64,000 nucleotides of DNA from Gongronella butleri (lineage: Eukaryota > Mucoromycota > Mucoromycetes > Mucorales > Cunninghamellaceae), in NCBI GenBank assembly GCA_025201375.1, contig JAIWZP010000069.1, forward strand, positions 1-64,000, read 5' to 3'. Positions 23,230 through 34,525 of this stretch are shown here, one piece after another. Under the pieces are notes generated by a model. The model saw nothing but the letters and a program-made list of their open reading frames with translations. It was not told where the DNA came from and searched no databases. The position numbers were made by a program, and so were the translations under genes. Position 1 is the stretch's first letter, and the number at the start of each line of letters is the position of its first letter.

Positions 23230-23990
23230 TCACGGCTATGCTTGCTGCGCCAGCCTGGGCCGTGACAGCAGCCTGGGGAAATGACCGATGTAAAAAATTA
23301 AAACCCGATCTAGCGCACCGCTCCAAGCCATCCCATTAGGTGCTTTGTCCCCCTGTTTGTTAGTAAAATTGCTCATTAAAAATCGGGGTCGACTACAGTA
23401 GTACTGTAGCAGAAGACCGCGCTGTCGAGCAAATCGCGATCAAAGATTTTATGATAATGAAAAAGGCAAAAATTAATTTTCTCTGCGAGTTTTACAGTAT
23501 TTTTACTGTATCATCATATCCATCAATAAAGCTGATCTCATTCGATAGAGATACAAGAGGTGCTTTCGACAAGTTACTGTAAAAGCACCGAGTGTTGTCC
23601 AATCAGGTGCCGAGAACTTCGAGGCTGAAAATTTTTAAGATGTTTGAACGGCTTTCATCACAAGCGTACAAATTTATACTGTAGGTCATGCATCGGACGA
23701 ACAAATATTCCAGAAATGACGTCCAAGCGTGTCTCTTTCGAATGATGATGATGCCAGCAGTTATTCACTCCGATCCACGCAAAAACGCAATACAGTATCA
23801 TCGATTGATCGATATTTTGGATTCATCTGCAGAACGACTTAATGGACCTCTGGTTTTCAACACCACCATGTTAAGAACGTCGCGACGAAATTGCCTAATG
23901 AAACAGTTTTGGGGGCGATCCATTCGTGCTTCTTTGTAGAGTTTAAGATTGCACTTGTGAAAATCAGCATTTTTTTTGTGATTTCACTAC
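23230..23990 (+). repeat. Family A, 3' part with footprint-like insertions
   Basis: Follows the landmarks of the 3' half (CATCCCATTAGGTGCTTTG, CATTCGATAGAGA, ATTTTGGATTCATCTGC). Compared with the copies at 3,225 and 57,450 it has extra TACTGTA/TACAGTA-type words at about 23,396, 23,503, 23,575 and 23,676. The 3' end (AACGTCGCGACGAAATTGCCTAATGAAA) also matches about 3,742-3,768. Confidence 0.75.
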
Positions 23991-23999
23991 GGTGCAGTA

Positions 24000-25900
24000 G
24001 TAGTACAACCGTCTTCTGATTGACCTCCTCTAGATTTAAAGCGCTTTTTTTAAAGGAAGGTGCGTTCTTACAGTACTACTTACTACAGTATACAGTACCA
24101 GTCACCATCGTCGCAGTGGTTCTGTGCCTGTCAAAATTGGGCCCCTTGTAATACGGAGCATACCACTAAACCAACATGCCAAAAGATGAACAACAATTCA
24201 AGAAGATACTCAAGAATATTCGTTAATTTTTTTTGAAAAAATTATAAAGACATGGAAACATGATTGACATTGTACGTGATGTGCGTGCGCTTTGCTGTTG
24301 TGTCTGCTCCGGACTTGCGTGTTTTGCGGCCAGATTTCAGAGGTCGAGTTTGGCCGCCGTGCGCGGGGTTGCCACTTTTTTTATTTTGTTCACCGGCTGT
24401 TTTTGCACAATTGAGGCGCCAAGGGTGGCATCCGGCATGCTTGATCGAGATCACCACTCCTATTCAAGTGCTTCTCTCGAATTTGAGAAAATATGAGCAT
24501 GTGAGCATGTGACAGTAAAAAGACTTGCGCGTGCGCGTTATTTTTTTCAATCAACTCGATGAGTTCCGAATACCGAAAAAACATGTCTGTATAATTTTTT
24601 CAAAAAAATCAAGGAAGACTCTAGAGTTTCTTCTTGGATTGTTGTTCATCGGGATGCTTCTTGGTTAAGTGGTATGCTCCAAATCCCAAAGGGTCTATTT
24701 TGACATGCACAGGATCACTGCGGCGTCAGCAATTGTCGAAAAAAGGCGAATTTCAGCACTATTTGCTTTTGGAGTATGCGCTTAACGCGGAAATGACGTC
24801 TTGGACGCGTCAAATGTGGTTTCCAATGACGGCCACGCGTAACACTGCCTCACAACAGAGCCCATGCAACACGAGTTCCGGTGGTAAAAGAAGCAAACAC
24901 AACAATAACCTCCATTTTTGCTCCCTTTCCATCACTCGCAATTTTTGTATTTGCTGCTTGCAGAGCGTGATCTCATTAGGTAAAAATCATAATGGACAAA
25001 TCCATGTGAAAGAGAATGTGAGATTACCCTAAGTCAGACGCGCTGGTCGTGTCTGGACTTGTATTTCACAAGTTGTGACAAAAAGAAAAAAAAAAGAAAT
25101 AGAGCAAACGCGATGCAAATCGCGACATGCATTCTCAGCGCCGCATCCCTGGATTCAAATCCAGATGGCCGGGCACTTACCTAGTCCGGGTAATCAAGCC
25201 CCGCTCACACAATGGCTGCTGTCGCCAGGTGTTTTACGTTTTAATCGCGATTTTACCATACATGAAAGGATAGCGCATCCTTTCCGTCATTTGCTCTCTT
25301 GTACGCACCCTTGCTAAGATGCCTAATTTGATACGTATGATCAGAGATTGCATTGACCAGTATCTGGGCACGTGCAAGCCTGAGAAAAAATAAAATGAGA
25401 AAAAATCTCATTTGCTCGCGATCACACAATGCCCCACTTGGCTATATGCGTCTTTACGCGCCCATGTGCATTCTTGCCACGGAACCAACATCTCTGGATC
25501 ATTTGCATATCCGAGAAACAGCTCAATCGCTGATTGAGCGCGGCTCACATTCAATTCATGCCTCGAAACACTTGTATGCTTGACAGCCACTCATTGAAGC
25601 ATTTCCTTGCATCTTACATCCTAAACCTTAGTTTTTGCAAATTGTCTATACTGTATAATAGAGCCTTTAATTTTCTTAATAAACCGTATCAGATTCTCAA
25701 TCAGTTTCCTGTTTCCCTTTTTTATCTTCTTTTTCTCCCAATATTTCAACAATTACATTGTGACCCGAATTGAGCCTCGACAAGCATAACGGAGAGAACG
25801 CAAGATGATTTATTGACTAGAAGAGGCGGGGTGATGGAGAGGATAGTGAGAAAAAAGTTACAAAATGATTTTGCTCATGGAGGTGTAATGAGCGACTCGC
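24000..25900. other. No gene seen
   Basis: The left edge (24,060-24,110) has a cluster of TACAGTA-like words. The ORFs near 24,260 and 24,634 overlap in several frames and lack domain features. A GGATTCAAATCC word near 25,155 resembles a tRNA T arm, but the other arms are absent. Confidence 0.45.
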
Positions 25901-25909
25901 CACTAGTGA

Positions 25910-26622
25910 TTAATTGCTTTTTAAATGCATCGATATGGGTGGGAATGTCTTGCACCTTGGCACCGGGCAGGTTTGTATAGGAAGCCAGTGATAGTTTTGG
26001 TCATGGATGCCGGAAATGAGGGATTTGGGGATCATGGCGCGCTGCCAAATAGGCACTGGCCCTAGCTTTTGCGAAAAAAATACATCTTGGCCAACCATTG
26101 CACATTGTTCATACATTTTATTTGTTTGGAGATGAGGCCAATAATTTTATGCAACGCAAAGTGGGGATTTGCGAACAGCGTGCGCTCAAAAAGCGTCAAT
26201 ATTGTCAATGACGCAGATCAACGGCGATATTTCTGAAGACGCGACTTTGGCAGCACCTCGCGCAATTCAATGCCCAAGTTAATCGCCTTTCACGAGCGTC
26301 CGCAATGTCATGTGAGGGATGGCGTGAGCGCCGCCCTGCACCCATCTGGTCGTCAAGGTGGTAGGCCGTGGCCTCCAACCACCATGTGAATGTATCGTCT
26401 GTGCAGGGATCCAGTGCTTTGTCGCGCAAGCCGAATAGATTATCCACCAAAAAGTGCTTCCGCCAAGGTGTTCCATTCTCGATTCACGAGCCGCGCGTGT
26501 TGGTGCAAGTCTTGGAAGGACAAAGCCAACCGAGAGTCAGCATTTCGTGAAATGGCACCCACGGGTTGTAAAATCGCCTCGATTGTTTTCAGTGCTAAAT
26601 GACAACACTCCACCAGTACCAT
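25910..26622 (-). pseudogene. F-box-like gene relic 1
   Basis: On the minus strand, a stretch reading LSFQDLHQHARLVNREWN resembles the second half of an F-box. It then stops, and the protein-like sequence continues in another frame (VDNLFGLRDKALDP...WWLEATAYHLDDQM), so at least one frameshift is present near 26,445. A further conserved-looking piece lies at 25,910-26,116. The F-box reading rests on one motif only. The related NRPWNTLANTF in the next relic suggests that the two are paralogues. Confidence 0.4.
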
Positions 26623-26670
26623 CCAAGGCTTTTATCCAAGGGCTGAAAAAGCTGCGCACCGGTGCCAATG

Positions 26671-26837
26671 GCCAAAAAAAAAAACAAGTAAAAAAACAAG
26701 GTAAAAAAAAAAAGTAAAAAAAAAAAAGTTAAAAAAAAGGTTAAAAAAAAAAAAAAGGTAAAAAAAAAAAAAAAGGTAAAAAAAAAAAAAAAGGTAAAAA
26801 AAAAAAAAGGTAAAAAAAAGTAAAAAAAAGAAAAAGG
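26671..26837. repeat. Tandem array of GGTA plus A-run units
   Basis: About ten units of GGTA or AGTA followed by 6-14 A. It is immediately upstream (in minus-strand sense, downstream) of the F-box relics. The unit equals the commonest 5' splice-site context in this window (G, then GTAAAAAA). The unit lengths vary with the A-run, as in slippage-driven expansion. Confidence 0.8.
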
Positions 26838-26872
26838 GAGGCATGCGATGGGATCTCAATGCTATTTGCCGG

Positions 26873-28580
26873 TCAAATCACACAAGATTCTTTTATTTTT
26901 ATGCGCGTGTTGTTCTCTATGTGCACCCCGGCATCCGACAGCTTTTTGTGGGAAACCAAGGGGTGTTCTTCATGGATGCCTGGCGTTGCGAGATCACCCG
27001 AGGCGCTTGGGGCCTTGGCGCGGAGCCAAATCTGCACTGATGTGCCAATTGCCGTTGCGTCGTCTTGGAAGACCATTTCGACGCGAGGCGTCTCAATGTT
27101 CAAGCGATCAAGGAGGCTGAGGTGGCCTGTGACTGGCAGAGAATACCAGACGGCCGTTGCAGCATAGTCATTATATTTTCCCTCGGCAAACAAGCAATAT
27201 GTCTTGATGGCCCACCGATTTCTGGGGAAGAAGAGTGGGTCCGTGCCGAATTTCCAATGCTCTGACACGAGACCGTTTAATTTGATGCGGCGCAGTGTTG
27301 GGAAATCGAACACTGCGCGCTCAAAGGCAGCGGTCTGTCAAGGACGCACACGTTCAGCGACAGATCTTCAGGACGCGGCTTTGGACGCACCTCGCGCAAT
27401 TGATCGTCCACATCGGTCAACTTGAAGCGATAGAGTGACCGATGCGTCAGGGACCGCAGATTGTTCAAAAGCAATGGCAAAGGGATGGTGGCAAATCGTG
27501 CAGCCTTCGAAGGAGTGGGAAAAAGGCTGAGGGTGGTGATGCTTGCGCATGGCAGCTGCGCCTTCCAGCTGCGGAGATCGACCGTCGGTCCCTGCAGGTC
27601 GACCTGGGTCCCACGCAGGCAAAGAAACGTCCAAGAAACCCAATCACGGCGCCAACCACGAACAAAAAGATCAACAATTGCAACACCTCGGGTTTTGCAT
27701 GTGTGAATTGATCGATCTTTTGACCGTGGAGAAACATTGTCTTGAGCGGCGTTTGCTGTGGCTGCTGGATGAGAGCCTTGCGGTTGTAAACGGCCAAGGG
27801 GCGATGACCAACCTCGAGCGTCACAAAACATAATGACAAAAATTGCAATTGCCGGAGCTGGCGCAGAATTGAGACGATTTGATCGAGATTGCCAGCCATT
27901 GTTTGATAATAACCAGTGAAGCTGACCAGCGTGCACGAGGTCCAAGGAGGGATGACACCTCGCGAGAGCCAGCTTCCATAATGTAATCTCGCACCGGGAG
28001 CTGTACGATCTTCTTGTTTGTTTTCAATTGCGGATCGTTGAATGTAAAGGAAAGGGAGGAGAAGCCCCATAAGACTCAAACGAAGGCATTGGCCGCTCTG
28101 CAAACGCGACAGCAGCGTGCCGCGCGTCAATCAGCCCAAAGACGCACGCTTGGGAATTGACATTTGGCGATATCCGTCGCCAAAAGTGCCAGGGCTTCTG
28201 CCTCCAATCGTCACAAAGAGGGATATTCAGCTTGTAGTGCCTTGTTTTCTTTGTCCGCCGAAAAGGTGTTGGCCAAGGTGTTCCATGGTCGATTCTCGTC
28301 TCGGGACAACGCGTGGAGCACGACCATCTCGCTCGCATGGGGACACGATCCACGCGGATCAACAGCGACGTGGAATCGGGTTTGAGAGAGAGGCTGAGAA
28401 GATGCCGATCGACGTGCGTGACACCTCAAATGAATCCGTGGTCAACGGCGGTAAAAGCGCTTGTGGTTTGACGACGATGCAGGGATGCTGGAGTGTCTCA
28501 ATGGCATCCACACGCCAGTGGCCAAGGCGGCGCGAAAATCGAGTGGCTGCGTCGACACGGATGTCAAATTGGGCGATCAA
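26873..28580 (-). pseudogene. F-box/LRR-like gene relic 2
   Basis: Protein-like sequence runs along the minus strand but changes frame at least three times: ENRPWNTLANTF near 28,300, WRQKPWHFWRRISPNVNSQ near 28,200, then a leucine-rich part (QIVSILRQLRQLQFLSL) near 27,860, VDLRSWKAQLPCASITTLSL near 27,550, and FPTLRRIKLNGLVSEHWKF near 27,280. Introns might explain one or two shifts, but good splice sites are lacking at most of them. Leucine-rich spacing and the first motif suggest an F-box/LRR adaptor of SCF-type ligases. I call it a decayed gene, with an intact multi-exon gene as the alternative. Confidence 0.4.
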
Positions 28581-28749
28581 GAGACGGATGACGTGGAGGA
28601 AGTACCATTGCGATTGGTGGGGGACCTGTCATGGCCTCCTCCCGAATGGACCGGGTCAATTGCGGGAAGAGCCTTGAAAAAAAGGAGTCAAGAAGAAACA
28701 AAGAGATTTATCACCGTCATTCAAACGCCGCTGTCCTTTTGAATTGAAA

Positions 28750-30135
28750 CGTGAAGCATGGAGGGCCACGACCAAGTTTTTTGTTCTGCGTAGAACGCCG
28801 CGAAAAATGACGTATTAGAGCGAGAATGAATGTTGACAATGATTAATTGCCGTTCATGATCTTAATTGCGCTAGTCAATGGGCATGCGCCAGCACCAAGA
28901 CAGGGCTCGTGGCATCCATCAAGCAGAGCGCGGGATATGCCGTGATCAAAAAGGGAAAAATTTGAGTTTCCGCCTATACTCTCGCTCTCTCTCTCTCTCT
29001 CTCTCTGTGCCTTTTGCTGTTGGACAGCCGCCAATGGACCTTTGTCCCTTTTTGATTTTTTATTGATTTCGTAGGTACGTCCAATGGCTTCCGTATGATC
29101 CTGGTACGCGACCATGATGGCTCTCGCGCCAGCCTCGCCATCAATCGCGTGATCTCCGCCTTGTTTCCGCCACACAGACACATTCATACTGGTGCCGCAC
29201 ACTGTTTTGCCCCCCTTTTCCACGCCAATGGGGTTCCATGGGCCGATGTCGCCCAGTCCCTACGACCCGACCCTCGCCCCCCTTGGACGCGCTCGATTTC
29301 AAGGTCACCGACAAACGCCCCCTGAACTCGTCGCGCGTTCGAGTGCAAATTCCACAAAAACCGCCCTCGCGCCCCAGTCATTTCTTGTTTGTCGACTGGA
29401 GCGGCACCGATTGGCTTCCCTTTGGCACGCTCTTCCGTCTCTCGGTCAATCTGTTGCCCACAAGCCAAACTTTGTGCAAAATGGGCATGGAATCTGTCCC
29501 CACGCCCATTTGCCTTATTTGCAGGATCCGTGAACTTTTAAAGTGCGCATTTGGCTCGACGCCTGGCGCACCACCTTCCTCGACCCTGCCAATGGCATCC
29601 GCGACGGGCTCAATGCTGTCAAACACCAATTGTCAATGCCCCGCGAGTCCTTTGCCGCTGTTTCGCTCGCCATTCTTTTCACATGCATCCTTGATGTCGT
29701 GTGGGGTGTCCGCTGGGCGCTCGTCTTTCATCAAACCCCATTTCTCACCTCCGTCGGGATCGCCAAGACCATGGTAGGTATTCGACATTTCTGTTAGGAA
29801 CATGCTGATTAGCATCCCTCTTTCCTCCCCAACTCTTTTCATGTCCGGCATGCCGCCGTGGAGGCAAAATGATGGACAAATCGCGATTTTTTACAAGAGC
29901 ACTCATTGGGGATAAGACCATAGTCATTAAAGGTTTCCCTCTTTTTTGTAAAAAAAAGACTCCTATTTTATTTTTCTATAGGAAGGGCCATTGTTAAACG
30001 CAGCATTGGCAATATCTTGCAAGACCGCCAGTGGGGCCATGGCCAGTATAGTGCCGACATATCTATTTTTTAAAGAAAAAAAAATCAGTCCGCTATCTTT
30101 TAGACAATGAACCAAATGCAAAAGGGGGGATGGCT
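28750..30135. other. Broken coding-like sequence, plus strand
   Basis: A CT dinucleotide run lies at 28,980-29,007. From about 29,090 to 29,790 the plus strand has protein-like pieces in three frames (for example VRDHDGSRASLAINRVISALFPP near 29,100 and RESFAAVSLAILFTCILDVVWG near 29,645, which would be a membrane span). I cannot join them with credible introns. It is probably a relic; not called as a gene. Confidence 0.3.
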
Positions 30136-30528
30136 TTACCACATTGGATTTTCTTGCACAATAACCAAACGCCCTTCCACTTTTTTGACTGTTATATTCT
30201 CCCCCTCCGCGTTCAATTTCGCAATTGCCTCGTCCAACGTTTGCGACGGCAATTCCAATGTACGCATGTAGTATTTGGGACGCAGAGGGGCTTGACGCAG
30301 GCAAGTGTTCCCGCTCAGGAGCGCCAATTGTTCAGCCGTAACACCAAAAGAGTCGTCCATCTCGGTCTTGCCTACATCAAGCATGGACGGAGGCATGCTG
30401 TCGACCACGGCGTCTGAGCCAACCTGAGGCGTGTCAACGATGTAAAAAGCCACCGCCTGGTCGATGGCTGACTTGATGAACGCCGCAGCTTCGTCGACGC
30501 AAATGTTGAAAGGACTCTCGCGTGCCAT
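30136..30528 (-). CDS. Hypothetical protein, 130 residues
   Basis: Single exon on the minus strand starting at ATG 30528. A TATAAAC box lies at 30,597-30,603 on the same strand, about 70 bp upstream. The sequence is balanced and mildly acidic with no signal peptide or membrane span. It begins MARESPFNICVDEAAAFIKS and ends in VEGRLVIVQENPMW, which has a small two-strand look (ITVKKVEGRLVIVQE). I do not recognise the family. The composition and promoter make a real gene likely. It stands isolated between relics. Confidence 0.6.
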   Translation of the reverse strand: MARESPFNICVDEAAAFIKSAIDQAVAFYIVDTPQVGSDAVVDSMPPSMLDVGKTEMDDSFGVTAEQLALLSGNTCLRQAPLRPKYYMRTLELPSQTLDEAIAKLNAEGENITVKKVEGRLVIVQENPMW

Positions 30529-30596
30529 TATGATTGAGGATAAAAAGACTGTAAGATGATAAAAAAAAAAACCAAAAAAAAAATGGAAAAAGCCAG

Positions 30597-30603
30597 GTTT
30601 ATA
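30597..30603 (-). promoter_or_regulatory. TATA box of the 130-residue protein gene
   Basis: TATAAAC on the minus strand, about 70 bp before ATG 30528. Confidence 0.4.
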
Positions 30604-30888
30604 TTGAGGAAAACCCAACAGGACCCAAAAATACATTTTGTTTGCACTGATTAACGATCGTCATGCAATTACTGGTCACTTGCTTTTGTTGGAGAACAAT
30701 GAAAATTGTCATGCTGGACGTAATTGCACGTGTTGCACAACACGGTTGCATTTCCCCTCCCTCTCTTTCCCTCCCCCCTTGTAATTGAACCCACAAAAAA
30801 AAAAGATGCCTATTGGAAGGGGGTCCATTTTTTTTTCGCGGTGAATGTTGCTGCGACGCTGCTTTTTTTTATTTTTTTCCCTTTCCAA

Positions 30889-31830
30889 TTATTTATGTAT
30901 TTTGCAACCTGTTGCCCCCGGAAAATTTTGGTTTCTATGGCCGCGTTTGATGTTACAGCAGACAAAGCTGCTTAGTATCATCTGCTGCTCTACTCTTCTC
31001 TGCCCTAGCCCTGTATTTTTTTTGAACCCCTTTTCCTGCGACACGAGCACCAGTGGTGCGGAACCCCATAATAGTGCACTTGTCTTTGACATTACAACCT
31101 GCCTTTTTTGGATGCTGTTGTCCTCAAACGTCGCAATAGTCCACAAAAAGAAGGATTTTGCAAAGTCATTGTTTGACATGTCCATTTTTTGCAGGCTTTT
31201 TAGTAACAACGCTTGAATATCATTGTTTCTCAAAAGTACACCGTCGAGCCCCACCTCCACCTTTTTTTCACGCTTTGCTTTCAATTTTCGTCCATGGGGT
31301 CCCTTGGCAGGATAAAACAGGTGTGCCAGGATTGGCAAGACCCATCCAAAAATTGGGGTTGTACCCAAATAGAATAGCCATAAGGATCAAAATTCATGCA
31401 AGCAGCAACATCATGACAGTTGACGGGCACCATTTGAGTTTGAGCGCTATGGATTCGATGAAAAAGGCAAAAATGTCACAGTAGCAATGCCAAGGTCTTA
31501 TTTTTTTTTTTTTTTTGGAACGCATGAATTGATCGAAAAGCATAAAGGAGCAAGGCGGTGATATGTGCAGACAAATAATGTTGCAGCACTTTGGCTCTCG
31601 AATGGTTGTGTTTTTATTCTGGACCACCATTAGCAGACGCAAATACAGTAAAATAAAAAAAGTGTTAAAAATATTCATTTCGGTTGTTTGACGGGCGCCT
31701 TCAAAGCCTGTTGACTCATGTCCCACGCCCGCGCTATAATTCAGGCGAAACGCTTTCCTTTGAGCCAACCCTTGCTGCGTTGTGGTCGCTGGATGGCTCG
31801 CAATCACCGTTTTTGAAAATCGTGAATTTT
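30889..31830 (-). other. Possible broken membrane-protein gene
   Basis: An open frame on the minus strand, 31368-30889, starts with a hydrophobic stretch (GWVLPILAHLFY) after a different-frame hydrophobic stretch just upstream (DIFAFFIESIALKLKW, near 31,460). No splice pair joins them convincingly. It may be a relic or chance. Confidence 0.2.
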
Positions 31831-31849
31831 CCAATGGGTACAGTCGATG

Positions 31850-32290
31850 ATTGAAAAATGGACAGGTCCTCGGATCGCGGAGCCATTCAACCAACACGGT
31901 CCTCGTTCCTCATTCACCGACAGAAATCAGGTAAAATCCAGGGGTCCACTGACTGGTTTTCGCATAGAATGTATTTGTGACCTTATTTTCGCTACAAGGC
32001 CAATTCGATGAAATTTGATCACAGAGCCTTGAAAGCTATTTCATCAGAAAGGTCGTAGCTTGTTGCATGCGTGGATATTGGTGATCAATGAAAAAAGTGA
32101 TGTTTTTGGCATTTTGACAAGGTTCGAAAATGATTGATAACTCTCGATGGGTGAAAAACGCATCAAATGTCGTGTTGGACGCGGCTATTCTTAATCAAGT
32201 CTATGAGCCTGACGTCCCGCTTGCTAGTGGACGCGTCAGCGCGGTGCAATTGGCGGTTGGAATAAAGCATAGGGGTCGGCTTGCTTATTG
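31850..32290 (+). repeat. Dispersed repeat family B, copy 2
   Basis: Shares AGGTCCTCGGATCGC, a CCACTGACTGG segment and ATTTTCGCTACAAGGCC with the copy at 2,640-2,800, in the same orientation. It ends with GACGCGTCA-rich sequence and directly precedes the 450-bp tRNA repeat. Confidence 0.6.
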
Positions 32291-32307
32291 ACGAGCGATT
32301 CACAATT

Positions 32308-32757
32308 ATGACGCACCTCTCGCGCAGGATTGCATATCAAGATATGTCACCAACAAGACACGTGCGGTCACGTCATGCCAATGCGCTTTGGTCGCGTGTT
32401 TGAGGCACATCCTTCTCAAACTCAGCACAGGAACAATGAGCACGGCTCTCCCGGCACTTATTTCAGAAGGTTTGTACAGACGCATTGAATTGTTCGCATT
32501 TCCATGTTTAGCATGGAGCTGGATGCACAAGGAGCAGCGCGCGACACGTCCAAATCAGGAATTGCGCGATTTCCACGGCACAAATGAATGCGTGGACGCG
32601 TCTGTACGCGTCTAATCGCACGGAGAATCACATGAGACGCGTCAATTGCAAGTAAAATTATACTGAAGCTAAAAATGCGCGTTTTTAGGCCATTTTTCTC
32701 TTTTTTGAAAAATCGCAATTTGTACCTGATGTATCATGAGTGGAATTTGTCATCATC
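32308..32757 (-). repeat. 450-bp tRNA-abutting repeat, copy 2
   Basis: Reverse complement of 15567-16016, apparently without mismatches. It ends 2 bp before the mature 5' end of tRNA-Asp. Relative to the direction of tRNA transcription it has the same orientation as copy 1. The distal flank differs from that of copy 1 immediately after the shared GTCAT/ATGAC terminus. Confidence 0.93.
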
Positions 32758-32759
32758 TC

Positions 32760-32831
32760 TCTCAGATAGTATAGTGGTCAGTATCCGCGCCTGTCACGCG
32801 CGAGACCGGGGTTCAATTCCCCGTCTGAGAG
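32760..32831 (+). tRNA. tRNA-Asp (GUC)
   Basis: 72 nt. Acceptor arms TCTCAGA and TCTGAGA pair fully, discriminator G. Anticodon arm GCGCC-TGTCACG region gives anticodon GTC. T arm GGGG-TTCAATTC-CCC. A T-rich run follows at 32,834-32,848 for termination. No intron. Confidence 0.97.
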
Positions 32832-34525
32832 TTCTTTTTTCTTTTTTTCACTTATTTTTTTAATTTGAGTGGCTTGGGGAACATGCGTATTGGTAATATT
32901 TGTGTGGCAAATCTGCATTTTTACTGCGCGCACGACGCATTTTTTATTTATTTTTGGAAACATTTACGTCATGGTTTTGCTTGCTCGCACTTGCAGCTCG
33001 CTAAATCGCATCATTGTCGAGCAATGGCAACTTCAAGACGATTGTTTAAGCCAACGTGAAGGGAAAGGGTGATCTTGCTCCGCAGTCGGCTTGAGAAGAT
33101 TTGACAGGTCAATTTGCAAGTCCGTTCGGGGGTTCCAAAAAAAAAAAAACGAGAGATCGAATTGCTCAATATCGAGCCAAAGAGCATAAAACGATTTTAC
33201 TTTGAGCGCGTCGCGCGGGGCAATAACGCGTGCTAGAGCCGATCCGACGCGTTCGTCGCGTAGTCATGGTCACGGTGCACAAAATTCATCTTTTAGAGTT
33301 TGCGTAACGCGACTGCGGCGCGTGCCATCACGCGTCGAACACCACTATCATATTTCCACGGAACCGGCTTTTTCTCGGCAACCTGCAGCTCAACTCATTG
33401 CTGTCCCGGTGAGCCAAATACGCACCAAAATTGCTCTTGCTGTGGGATCCACTTTGGTGGCCTTGCAGCGCGTTTTCATCAACTTGGTCCTTGTGGCCCA
33501 TTTCGGCAACCTTTGTCTTCAACGGCGCAGCGACCAAACCGACGCCAGTCGCTGACACCGTGTCCTGTCAAAAGATGAAAGTACCGTAATTGGAGCATTT
33601 GCTTTCCCAATTTTGTGTCGTCCTCGTTGCACCTCCTATCAAAATCACGAATTTCGAAATTTGTGATTTCTTATGACCATGGCATTGTAGCGGCCCGAGC
33701 AAGGGCATATTCGAAAGGGCTAATTTTCCTGCACCTGATGATAAACATTTACAATAAAGGCCGGTTTTTCTTTCTTTGTGCGATTTTAAAGCAGATGCAT
33801 TTCTCAACCTCGCGAAACAACCATTGATTTTTGTTCTCTTTGTTTGACAAGAAACAGCACAGCTCCGAGGCACGTGAAACGAGTGCGCGCGCGGCATCTT
33901 TAATTTACCCCCCTGTAAACATGTGTCTCTACCTTAAAACGCATTGAATGTGCTTCCATAGCCCTCGACGCGTTATAATGGGACATCATGCCATCTCCAT
34001 CTTGGGAGGGAGACACGACTGCGGCACCGGCTGCTAATGGCATCAGAGGCACCTCATTTTACACAATTATTACGACCGACACTTCAAAGATTCGATTTCA
34101 TTGTCTTTACAAAGAATGTAAGAACACGACAACGAATTAAACCTCCAACAGGCTGATCATCGCTTGCGCTGCTTAGCGATAGGGAAGAAAAAGGGCCCCA
34201 AAGACCTTCCAGAAACTCGTGCTGGTCTAAAAACGCGTCTTTCCGATTCTTTGCTTTTTTTTCCTTTCCTCCCTCACGCTTCTCTTCTCAGATGCGTCGA
34301 TTTATTCATTGATCACGCTTTTCATCGTGTGTGCTACATGAATGCTGAATGTGTGCTGATGGACAGCAGATGGCAAGTACAAACCTGCTGGCTGCAGGGA
34401 AGATGTTTCCAAAAGAGGCTTCGGGCTTTGAATGATGGCGTCCACGGTGTTCAACCCGGCACCCTTTTTATCTTTTATCGCTTTCTTCCGCGTTTTCAGC
34501 AACCCCAACACTCCTTACGACATAA
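32832..34525. other. No gene called
   Basis: Contains an ORF at 33,202-33,555 whose second half (QLIAVPVSQIRTKIALAVGS) looks protein-like, but with no start context or splice partners. ACGCGT-rich stretch at 33,200-33,340. Region 34,150-34,520 is the MGM101 promoter side. Confidence 0.35.

Noticed and set aside
25150..25165. tRNA T-arm-like word GGATTCAAATCC
   Set aside because: No D arm, anticodon arm or acceptor pairing can be drawn around it on either strand.
26671..26837. CRISPR-like periodic array
   Set aside because: The units are homopolymers with 4-nt joints and have no distinct spacers; the genome is eukaryotic.
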